Source: Gammaproteobacteria bacterium (GTDB lineage: Bacteria; Pseudomonadota; Gammaproteobacteria; Pseudomonadales; Azotimanducaceae). Taken from it: a stretch of DNA of 51,920 bases. The notes beneath the pieces were generated by a model. That model was not told the origin of the DNA. It searched no databases and worked only from the letters and a program-made list of their open reading frames with translations. The position numbers and the translations under genes were made by a program. The stretch spans positions 1 to 51,920 of the forward strand of contig JAFIFL010000003.1 in the NCBI GenBank assembly GCA_020832055.1. The letters are read 5' to 3'. This document shows positions 9,225 through 19,408 of this stretch, one piece after another (position 1 is the first letter of the stretch; each line of letters begins with the position of its first letter).

Positions 9225-10865
9225 ATGAGCCACCTCGACCCCACCCGCCTCCCCCGTTGGCAGACCCTGACCGAACGGGCCAAAGACCTGCCCCATCTGG
9301 CAGACCTGCTCGATGCAGACCCGGATCGATTCGATCGTTTTCGCATCGACGCGCCGCAGATGCGCCTGGACCTCTCCCGCCAGCGCTGGGATGCGGACAT
9401 TCGCGGGCAACTCGTGGCCCTGGCCGAAGACGCCGGCATCGACGCCACCCGCAAAACATTGTTCAAAGCCAACACCTTCAACCCCACAGAGGGGCGCGCC
9501 GTCCTGCACACCGCGCTGCGCGCTTCCGTGGAAGGGTCCATCGACGTCGACGGTACGGATGCCGTCGCGGCCGTCCACGCAGCTCTCGACCGCATGCGCA
9601 CGCTGGCCGACGCCGTCCGTGATGGCACATGGCGTGGTGCCACCGGCAAGGCCATCCGCGACGTGGTCAACATCGGCATCGGCGGGTCGTTCCTCGGCCC
9701 AGCCATGGTCAGCGCCGCCCTCGGCGACAGCGACCGCCCGAACGTGCACTTCCTGGCCAATATCGACGGCATGGAGGCGGCCCGGCTGCTGCCGGCCCTG
9801 GATCCCACCCGAACCCTGTTCATCATCGCCTCGAAGTCCTTCGGCACCCTGGAAACCCGCACCAACGCCCTGACCGTGCGCAGCTGGCTGCTCGAACGCG
9901 GCGTCGCTCCGGCAGAGCTCCGGAAGCACTTCGTCGCCATCTCCACCAACATCGCCGCCGCCGCCGAGTTCGGCCTGCCGGAAGAGAACCTGCTGCCGTT
10001 GTGGGACTGGGTGGGCGGACGCTATTCGGTCACCTCCACCATCGGGCTGCCCATTGCCATCGGCCACGGCTTTGCGGCCTTCGAGCGCCTGCTGGCCGGC
10101 GCCCGGGCCATGGACGAGCATTTCCGCGACGCCCCGCTCGCTGCCAATGCGCCGGTATTGCTGGCGCTGGCCGAACTCTGGAATCAGAACTTCCTGGGCA
10201 CCGAGTCCCACGCCGTGCTGCCCTACGCCACCGCCCTCGATCTGCTGCCCGACTACCTGCAGCAGCTGGAAATGGAGAGCAACGGCAAGTCCGTTCGCCG
10301 CGACGGCAGCCCGGTCACCACCCGCACCGGGACCATTCTCTGGGGCAACGTCGGCACCAACGGCCAGCACGCCTACCATCAGCTGCTGCATCAGGGCACC
10401 GCACCGTTCTCGGCCCAGTTCATCCTGCCCCAGGCTGCCGGGCATCACTTCGACCACCACCACGACTGGCTCGCCGCTCACTGCTTTGCCCAGGCCGAGG
10501 TCTTCGCCCGTGGCCGCAGCGCGGCTGACGTGCAGGCAGAACTCGAAGCTTCAGGGATGAATCCGCAAGCCGCCGCGGCCGCCGCGCCCCACCGCGCCAT
10601 GGCCGGCAATCACCCCAGCACGATGCTCCTGCTCGACGATCTCGGGCCCGAGAGTCTCGGTGCACTGATCGCCCTGCATGAACACAAGGTGTTCGTGCAG
10701 GGTATGATCTGGGGCATCAATTCGTTCGACCAATGGGGCGTGGAACTCGGCAAGGTGCTGGGCACCACCATCCACGACGCGCTGACAGACGCAGGCGGTG
10801 GCGCGGGCGTCGCCGACACGACGACCCGCGCGCTGATCGCGCTGTTCCGCAGTCGCTCCGGATGA
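9225..10865 (+). CDS. pgi: Glucose-6-phosphate isomerase
   Basis: [36 protein letters not shown]. Confidence 0.96.
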   Translation: MSHLDPTRLPRWQTLTERAKDLPHLADLLDADPDRFDRFRIDAPQMRLDLSRQRWDADIRGQLVALAEDAGIDATRKTLFKANTFNPTEGRAVLHTALRASVEGSIDVDGTDAVAAVHAALDRMRTLADAVRDGTWRGATGKAIRDVVNIGIGGSFLGPAMVSAALGDSDRPNVHFLANIDGMEAARLLPALDPTRTLFIIASKSFGTLETRTNALTVRSWLLERGVAPAELRKHFVAISTNIAAAAEFGLPEENLLPLWDWVGGRYSVTSTIGLPIAIGHGFAAFERLLAGARAMDEHFRDAPLAANAPVLLALAELWNQNFLGTESHAVLPYATALDLLPDYLQQLEMESNGKSVRRDGSPVTTRTGTILWGNVGTNGQHAYHQLLHQGTAPFSAQFILPQAAGHHFDHHHDWLAAHCFAQAEVFARGRSAADVQAELEASGMNPQAAAAAAPHRAMAGNHPSTMLLLDDLGPESLGALIALHEHKVFVQGMIWGINSFDQWGVELGKVLGTTIHDALTDAGGGAGVADTTTRALIALFRSRSG

Positions 10866-10908
10866 CTTCAATCCCATCGACCCAAACGCAGTGATCAAGG
10901 GGAGCACC

Positions 10909-12861
<1,953 letters not shown>

Positions 12862-13035
12862 GGAGAGCAACCCGCCTTGATCACATAGTCCTGGGAGATC
12901 GTGTGCTGCCAACAATCGGCGCCCGAACTGGTCATCCAAACAGTTCTACGGCACAATGATGGCGTAGCCATTGACTTGAGCATTGCCTTTGGCGCGCAGT
13001 TTTGGCGCCCATTCCGCCAGCCGTGGAGCAGATCC

Positions 13036-14328
13036 GTGACCGACATCGCGCTCACCCAGGCCGTCCGAGAACAGATAGAGATTCCGCTCCTACCGGGAAT
13101 GGCCTCCGGCAAACCGGCGGAGCAGATCGCGCGCCGGCGGTCGCTGCGCACGGTGGGGCTGTTCGCTGGCATCGGCGGCATCGAGCTCGGTCTCGAACGC
13201 GCCGGACATCAGTGCCTGCAGCTCTGCGAGATCGATCGGTCGGCTCAGGCCGTACTGCGGGAGCGGGTCATTTGCAATCCACGGCTGAACCGTGGGGCCG
13301 ATGACATCGAGATCGTCAGCGACGTGCGCGAGCTCGCCGCCTCCGCCGCCATCCCCGTGAACACGGAGCTGCTCGCGGCCGGCTTTCCCTGCACCGACCT
13401 CAGCCAGGCTGGCAAGACTGCCGGCTTCGACGGCGCCCAATCCGGGCTGATCTGGAGCGTGCTCGAGCTGTTAGGCAAGCGCGAGGTTCCCTGGCTTCTG
13501 ATCGAGAACGTGCCGAACATGCTGCGGCTCGGCCGCGGGCAGGGCTTTCGCCTGCTGCTGCAGAGACTCGAGGCACTCGGTTATCGATGGGCCTATCGGG
13601 TGGTGGATTCCCGAGCCTTCGACCTTCCCCAGCGCCGCCAGCGGGTCCTGCTGGTCGCATCCAAGGACGGTGATCCGAAGGACGTGCTGTTCGCCGATGA
13701 TGCCGGCCATTTCGGCGGCGAGCCCTGGGGCTGGAGCGGTGAGACGGCCTGTGGTTTCTACTGGACTGAGGGCGTCCGGGGGCTGGGCTGGGCCGTCGAT
13801 GCTGTACCCACGCTCAAGGGCGGTTCCACCGTGGGCGTACCCTCACCGCCCGCTATCATCCTGCCTGGCGGCGCACTGGTCACGCCGTCGATTGAGGATG
13901 CGGAGCGTCTGCAGGGCTTTCGCAAAGGCTGGACGCTTCCTGCCGAGCAGGTGGCGAAGCGTGGCTTCCGCTGGCGCCTGGTCGGCAATGCCGTCAGCGT
14001 GCCGGTGGCGCGCTGGGTCGGCTCGCGGCTGGCCCGGCCCGGCGTCGCCACGCAGACCTGTGTCCGCGAGGTCGGATTGACTGAACCGTTGCCGGATGCC
14101 GCCTGGAGCGAAGGCGGTGCCATGCTGACCGCCGCCATTTCCCGCTGGCCCAAGCGTCCGAGCCAGCCGCGACCTCTCGCTGATTTTCTGACTGACGCCG
14201 GTCAGCCCCTTTCTCATCGCGCCGCCGCTGGCTTCTACAAGCGTGCGACGGAACGCAGCAAGCTCAAGTTTCCAGCGGGTTTTCTGGAGGTCGTCAGGCG
14301 GCATGTCGAGGCGACCGCGGCGGGTTGA
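13036..14328 (+). CDS. DNA (cytosine-5)-methyltransferase
   Basis: Motif I LFAGIGGIELGLERAG, motif IV GFPCTDLSQAG, motif VI ENVPN, motif VIII QRRQRVLLVA, motif X LVGNAVSVPVARWV; GTG start with GGAG upstream. Confidence 0.92.
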   Translation: MTDIALTQAVREQIEIPLLPGMASGKPAEQIARRRSLRTVGLFAGIGGIELGLERAGHQCLQLCEIDRSAQAVLRERVICNPRLNRGADDIEIVSDVRELAASAAIPVNTELLAAGFPCTDLSQAGKTAGFDGAQSGLIWSVLELLGKREVPWLLIENVPNMLRLGRGQGFRLLLQRLEALGYRWAYRVVDSRAFDLPQRRQRVLLVASKDGDPKDVLFADDAGHFGGEPWGWSGETACGFYWTEGVRGLGWAVDAVPTLKGGSTVGVPSPPAIILPGGALVTPSIEDAERLQGFRKGWTLPAEQVAKRGFRWRLVGNAVSVPVARWVGSRLARPGVATQTCVREVGLTEPLPDAAWSEGGAMLTAAISRWPKRPSQPRPLADFLTDAGQPLSHRAAAGFYKRATERSKLKFPAGFLEVVRRHVEATAAG

Positions 14329-14612
14329 GCAAGGCCATGCCTTCTTCTGTGAAGTGGGCGATCTTCGTCCATGGCCGTTTCTGGCATCGCCACCCGGGCT
14401 GCCCGCACGCGACGACGCCGAAGCGCAACCGTAAATTCTGGCTCGCGAAGCTCGCCCGGAACCAGGCCCGCGACGCCGAAGCGGCCACTGCCCTCGAAGA
14501 CAGAGGGTTCCAGGTGCTGACGATCTGGAAATGCGAAACGCAGGACGAAACTCTGCTCCGAAGTCGTATCTCTCTGCTGCCCGACGCTCAGTCCGCTTCG
14601 GGCTCCGCGTAG
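14325..14612 (+). pseudogene. N-terminally truncated very-short-patch-repair (Vsr) endonuclease
   Basis: AIFVHGRFWHRHPGCPHATTPKRNRKFWLAKLARNQARDAEAATALEDRGFQVLTIWKCE matches the C-terminal part of Vsr; the N-terminal part with the catalytic Asp region (GRPDfV) is absent; overlaps MTase stop by 4 nt. Confidence 0.75.
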
Positions 14613-15358
14613 TCGATCAGCTCTCCGCCATCGACCAGATAGTGCTGGGTGATGGTCGCGATCACCGCGTCGAGATCCAGGGTCGTGTCGATCGCGGGAC
14701 GCCCTACTCGGGGCGGAGCGCTACCGACGTCGAAGTAGCGAACCGCACCCCGAGCAGCCACATCGCCGACATCACCCGACCCGTAGAGGCCGATCACCGA
14801 CCAGTCGAGCTTGTTCCACTGGGTTGGCGAGGAGAAGTCGCTTCTGCCGGTACGGCTGCGCAAATTGGCCACCGAGCGCGCGAAGCTCGACTGCTGGGCA
14901 CGGTCTTGCGTTGCAGCCAAAGGCAGGAACAAGACTCCAACCACATAGGCGCGAGGCTGATACTCGTGGATGGCCCGGACCTCATCCTGAAGCTCGTAGA
15001 GCCGGTTCATCAGGTTCTTGCCGAAGCTGCCCTTGTCCGCAAAGTTCTCAGCCTTCAGGGACAGGGCGATCTGCAGGCCGGATGACAGCGTCGACGCAAT
15101 GACGTCGACCTTCTTCTTTCCGCGGCCACCGACACCGGTGAGGGACTCCCGGCCGCTGCCGTCCGCGTTGGGCCGGATGGCCAGCTTGTTCAGCTCGGGT
15201 GCCTGACGCAGCTCGTTGGCGAACATCGTCGCGCAGGCGTCCGCGAAGCGGGTGCCCCAGTTGCGCTTCTCGCTCGTACCGGAGGCCGGCCGCGGGCCAG
15301 CCAAGTCGAGCGCGGCCAGCATGCGTGGATCAGGTTCGAGTTCAGCCCATGTGGTCAT
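14588..15358 (-). CDS. Putative type II restriction endonuclease (PD-(D/E)xK-like)
   Basis: Convergent with and overlapping the MTase/Vsr module; RGKKKVDVIASTLSSGLQIALSLKAEN resembles an (E/D)...xK nuclease core; no other family recognised. Confidence 0.55.
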   Translation of the reverse strand: MTTWAELEPDPRMLAALDLAGPRPASGTSEKRNWGTRFADACATMFANELRQAPELNKLAIRPNADGSGRESLTGVGGRGKKKVDVIASTLSSGLQIALSLKAENFADKGSFGKNLMNRLYELQDEVRAIHEYQPRAYVVGVLFLPLAATQDRAQQSSFARSVANLRSRTGRSDFSSPTQWNKLDWSVIGLYGSGDVGDVAARGAVRYFDVGSAPPRVGRPAIDTTLDLDAVIATITQHYLVDGGELIDYAEPEAD

Positions 15359-15552
15359 GCAGCCCCCAGCACGACAATTCTCAGGACGCCTACCCGTCCG
15401 GCCGGCGCCGTTGACCCGCCACTATACCCAAGAGCGGGGCTTCGTCCCTCCCCTCGCAGAACCCCTCGCAGAACTGCGATTCATGCCAGCAGTGGCACTA
15501 CTTCTACTGCGTGTTCCTGCTCGCGGGGTGACTTGCCACGCGAAAACGCATC

Positions 15553-16017
15553 TCAATCTCGCGTGTATGGCACCTCGTGGAACTCCAGGAATTCTGCTGC
15601 GGCTTCTTCGAAGGCCGCGTCGCGAAACGCGTACCACTGGTCCAGCAGATCAATGTGATCCACGAGGTCCTTGAATCGGCGGAACGCTCCGCGACCATCA
15701 ATGGCTTCGAGGATCTGTTCGCGCAGCGCTGCATTCGGGCGTGCGAGCGCGAAAGCTTCCATGAGTGACCAGTTATCCACTTCGCCAGACTCCGGGAGCT
15801 CGATGTAATCATCTGATTCCAGCACCTTCCTGGCGACGACGACTTCATCCAACTGCCACTGGTGCATCCATTCGGTGTCTTCCTCGTCGACGTAGCGCAT
15901 GGTCTCTTCGGACAGTGAGACCAGTTCCCCGGTCTTGACGTTGATGTAGCAGGTGAGAAAGTCACCGCTTATCTGCATCTCCTGGGCGACATCGCGCAAT
16001 TTCACCGGCAATGACAT
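15553..16017 (-). CDS. UPF0158 family protein
   Basis: ETMRYVDEEDTEW..., FRRFKDLVDHIDLLDQWYAFRDAAF. Confidence 0.75.
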   Translation of the reverse strand: MSLPVKLRDVAQEMQISGDFLTCYINVKTGELVSLSEETMRYVDEEDTEWMHQWQLDEVVVARKVLESDDYIELPESGEVDNWSLMEAFALARPNAALREQILEAIDGRGAFRRFKDLVDHIDLLDQWYAFRDAAFEEAAAEFLEFHEVPYTRD

Positions 16018-16137
16018 GTCCGACCTCCGTCCTGTCCTTGTTGCAGGCAGACGCCACATCGCGTGATCGCATGCGATCGCTTTCGCGCCCCCTGCTCTAG
16101 CGTTCTGTGCCCGGGTCAGATGGGCGAGGCAGTTCCG

Positions 16138-16539
16138 TCAGCTCTGGCCGGGCAACGGATCCAGCCGCTCGCGGAAGCGACCGATGCAGGTCATGGCTGC
16201 ATCCTCGTCGCAGTCCACCACCCAGAGCAGATCGTCTTCCACGAGGAAAATGGCGTCCTGCAGGAACTGCCGGCCGAGCTCGACGCCATGAGTCACCCCG
16301 GTGTCCACCGCCCAGCCCGGTTCCGCATGGCCCGTGGCCGGGGAGTAGCCGGTCAGCCGATGCATCCAGCAGTCCATGTCCGCCAGACTGGCTGAGAGTT
16401 GGGCCTCTGCTGCGCGAATCCGTTCCTCGGACCAACTGGCGCCCAGCGGCGGCCAGGCGGTGATGATCACGAAGCGCTCCGGCCAGGCCTCCGGCGCCTC
16501 ACTCTGACGGAATCGCGTTTCCCGATAGACGTCCTGCAT
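16138..16539 (-). CDS. DUF3293-like protein
   Basis: RFVIITAWPPLG and short DUF3293-like organisation; start chosen at MQDVYRETRF, alternative upstream start at 16608. Confidence 0.6.
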   Translation of the reverse strand: MQDVYRETRFRQSEAPEAWPERFVIITAWPPLGASWSEERIRAAEAQLSASLADMDCWMHRLTGYSPATGHAEPGWAVDTGVTHGVELGRQFLQDAIFLVEDDLLWVVDCDEDAAMTCIGRFRERLDPLPGQS

Positions 16540-16647
16540 GGACACCCCCCAAAACCTGCCAGTCCGTTCACTCCGCCACGACCATCGCACGGTGATGTCG
16601 TTTGCCATGTCAGCCCAAAGGCAGAGCTGCCGCCGCAGCCGGCCGGT

Positions 16648-17622
16648 TCACGATAAGGGCCTGACACCCTGGCCTGCCAGCTCCGGGTACTCGTCGTGCA
16701 TGGTCAACTGGCCGACGTTCTTGCGCGCTCCGAGGAACTCAGGCCGACGCTGCGGCGCGGCGAAGGGCTCCTCAAGCTGATTGTCGACGCTGTTGTAGAC
16801 GAAAAACAGGTTCGAGCGCGGCCAGGGCGACATGTTTTCGTTGGACGCATGCAGCGTGTTGCACTCGAACAGCAGCAGCGATCCCGCCGGTCCCTTGGGT
16901 GCCTGAATCCCGCCATGGGTGGCCAGTCTGGCGAGCACCTCGCGACTCGGCACGCCAATGCGCTGTGCCTGCAGCGAACTTTGCCAGTTCATGGCCGGGG
17001 TCTCGCCCTGGCAAGGCACGAACAGCTGGTGGGAGCCCGGAATCAGCATCAGAGGACCGTTGAACTCATTGTTCTCGGTGAGCATCAGGGAAGCACTGAC
17101 TGCCCGCATCCTCCGCATGCCGTCCTCCGCATGCCAGGTTTCGAAATCCGAGTGCCAGTCGAATCCACTGCCCTTAAAGCCGTACTTGTCATTGATGCGG
17201 GACTGGTGAATGTAAACCTCACTGCCGAGCAGCTGGCGCACCATGCCGAGGATCCGGGGATCCCGGGTCAGGCGATCGAAGTTGGCGGAAATCTCATGCA
17301 TTCCGAACACCGACCGCAGTTCGCCGGTTCCCGGGTCCCTGATCACCTGTTCGGAGTCCATCAGGGTCTGGTCCCGGGCCATCTCTGCGAGTTCCGCGAA
17401 AAACGGGGCGACCCGATCATGGGAAAAGAACCCCTCGAACCACAAGAAGCCGTCGCGCTCGTAGCGGGACAGGGATACTTCGTCCAGCGGCCCTTCCCAG
17501 CGATGCTGATTGCGCGCATGAACCACAGGGTCAATGCGACGGAAGGGCTGGTGGAGATCAGGGGTTCTGGTGGGATAAGGATCAAAACGTCCTTCCACTT
17601 GCTGATGTTGCACTTCGCTCAT
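16648..17622 (-). CDS. ectD: Ectoine hydroxylase (phytanoyl-CoA dioxygenase superfamily)
   Basis: GFKGSGFDWHSDFETWHAEDGMRRMRAVSAS, NGPLMLIPGSH, CNTLHASNEN. Confidence 0.93.
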   Translation of the reverse strand: MSEVQHQQVEGRFDPYPTRTPDLHQPFRRIDPVVHARNQHRWEGPLDEVSLSRYERDGFLWFEGFFSHDRVAPFFAELAEMARDQTLMDSEQVIRDPGTGELRSVFGMHEISANFDRLTRDPRILGMVRQLLGSEVYIHQSRINDKYGFKGSGFDWHSDFETWHAEDGMRRMRAVSASLMLTENNEFNGPLMLIPGSHQLFVPCQGETPAMNWQSSLQAQRIGVPSREVLARLATHGGIQAPKGPAGSLLLFECNTLHASNENMSPWPRSNLFFVYNSVDNQLEEPFAAPQRRPEFLGARKNVGQLTMHDEYPELAGQGVRPLS

Positions 17623-17826
17623 TCTCTCTCCCTGCTCCCTGAATCCAGTACGTGTTCAGGACTCCTTTTCTTGGTGGCTTTCGGGAGATCTTCAAGGCCT
17701 GACGGGCTTCATGGGGACACCGTTCGACGTCGCCGATGCCTGGGGCAATGGGAAGGGGGACACGTGTAACCGGACGTCTGTACGTGCCTGCAGAGAAGGG
17801 CAGATGACGCAGGCCTGAGGGTCGGC

Positions 17827-18021
17827 TCAGTGCTTGAGAATCACGTAGAGGGCATGGATGATCGCTGGAATGAAGCCCAGCAGCGCCATGGCCTGCGGTG
17901 GCCTCGCGGCATCCTGGGAGTACCGGTTGTTGATCTTGCGCCACAGCGTCAGCTCGCTCACGAGATTTCGAACTATCCGCTTCATCTCTATGATTAGCTG
18001 GAAAAATTGGCGGTTCCTCAC
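17827..18021 (-). CDS. YqaE/Pmp3-like small protein, apparently only the C-terminal half
   Basis: ALLGFIPAIIHALYVILKH matches the C-terminal helix of YqaE/Pmp3 proteins; first TM segment not present. Confidence 0.55.
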   Translation of the reverse strand: MRNRQFFQLIIEMKRIVRNLVSELTLWRKINNRYSQDAARPPQAMALLGFIPAIIHALYVILKH

Positions 18022-18128
18022 GCCTCGAGTCGCTTGTATTCATGTCAACGGATGGTTAGTATCGGGCAAGTGGTGGCAGCTGCCGATAACCCGGTGCCTG
18101 CTGGCAGGAGCCCGGAGGTTCGCGAGTC

Positions 18129-18599
18129 ATGCAGGAAACCAGCCTCGACTACGTGCAGAATCGGCCCCGCCCCGGCGGAGCCGTCGAGGCGCTCGAGGGG
18201 ATCTCCAGGGTTCTCGCGGAGCAGGTGGCGACGCCGCAGCTACGCTCGCTGATGTACCTGGCGGGGCAGTCCGTGGCACGATCACTGCCACTCAACCACT
18301 GCGAATCGCTCAGTGAGCTCGAAGAAGCGGTGAATCGGATACTGATGAACCGTGACTGGGGATGGCTCAGAATTGAAGATCGGGCTGACGATGTCATGTT
18401 CGTTCACGGGTGCTCGCCGCTGCGAAGCTGGTTCGGCACCCGGCATCTGGCCTGGTCCGGGGGTTTGCTGGAAGGGCTGTACGCGGAGTGGTTACACCAG
18501 CTCGGCGCGGACACCCAGCTCGTATTGCGGCAGGTCGGAGATGCCGAGGGCCGTGACGACATTCTGCGGTTTAGATTCGCGCACGCGCATCAATTTTGA
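18129..18599 (+). CDS. bcsD: Cellulose synthase subunit D
   Basis: Size, position before bcsAB, and NRDWGWLRIEDRADDVMFVHG...LAWSGGLLEGLYAEWLHQLGAD..LVLRQVGD typical of BcsD. Confidence 0.8.
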   Translation: MQETSLDYVQNRPRPGGAVEALEGISRVLAEQVATPQLRSLMYLAGQSVARSLPLNHCESLSELEEAVNRILMNRDWGWLRIEDRADDVMFVHGCSPLRSWFGTRHLAWSGGLLEGLYAEWLHQLGADTQLVLRQVGDAEGRDDILRFRFAHAHQF

Positions 18600-19294
18600 G
18601 CGCGGCGCTCGGGGGGGATATCCCAGTGGCCAGGAACACTGAACGCTACGATGACGTAGCGAGCCTGCTCGAGGAGGCCGGGCTCGACCGCGTTCATTAC
18701 CAGGAGTTCGGTCGTCACGCCCGACGCTCAGCAGAGCCGGAACCGTCCGCCGTTCCAGAGCGCCCTGCGCCGGAAGTAACGACTCAACGGCCGCCGCAGA
18801 CCCCGCCCGCATTCACCGAAACCAGGCAAGCAGCGCCGGACACGCACACCACGGCCCGCGAGCCCGAGCGCCGCCCTGCGGATGCGAGTCCGCCACCGCA
18901 GCCTACCGCACCGAGGTCCACCGAGACGACGCAACCGCCGCCGGACCCGAGGACCATGGCTGGCGATCCCGAGCAGCAAGCTGCAGGCGCTGGCCGGGCT
19001 CAGCGATCCGCCGGGCCGGCTGCCGCAGGCGAGGAACGCAGCGCCGGTGCACGACGGCTGCGCCCAGTCTTTGGCAATGCGGGTGCGCAGCCTTCCGGAG
19101 GTGAGTCACTACAGGCGACCTTCTCGCGGCTGGTGGCGCGCGCCCCCGAACCGAAGGCACCGCGCCTCGACCTTGGTCTGGATCTGCCGGTCAGAGAGCC
19201 CGCGCCGGAAGCCCTCGCTCGCAAGGACGAGCGCCTTGGCAGCCTCTTCTCGCGGCTGAAGGCGCACCGCAATGGCGGTTCCGGTCGCGATTGA
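18596..19294 (+). CDS. BcsP/BcsO-like proline-rich cellulose biosynthesis protein
   Basis: N-terminal DDVASLLEEAGLDRVHYQEFGRHA plus Pro-rich linker and LFSRL-type motifs; likely GTG start at 18626 (GGGGGG upstream). Confidence 0.6.
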   Translation: MSAALGGDIPVARNTERYDDVASLLEEAGLDRVHYQEFGRHARRSAEPEPSAVPERPAPEVTTQRPPQTPPAFTETRQAAPDTHTTAREPERRPADASPPPQPTAPRSTETTQPPPDPRTMAGDPEQQAAGAGRAQRSAGPAAAGEERSAGARRLRPVFGNAGAQPSGGESLQATFSRLVARAPEPKAPRLDLGLDLPVREPAPEALARKDERLGSLFSRLKAHRNGGSGRD

Positions 19295-19408
19295 TTGAGC
19301 GATTGACGCGCGGCGGTCCGTGAGGCTCGGGGCCGCTTTCGGAAGCTCCGGAACGGACCCATTTGCCATGCGCCATGCCCTCTGCACCTTCCGGACCACA
19401 CGGTCACC

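Noticed and set aside
15216-15674. 152-aa plus-strand ORF spanning the gap between the putative nuclease and UPF0158 gene
   Set aside because: Overlaps both flanking minus-strand genes and has no recognisable domain.
18274-18290. TGGCACGATCACTGCC sigma-54-like motif inside bcsD
   Set aside because: Comparable single-site resemblance but inside a coding sequence with no enhancer sites or downstream ncRNA; shows the motif alone is weak, so the 4752 call depends on context.
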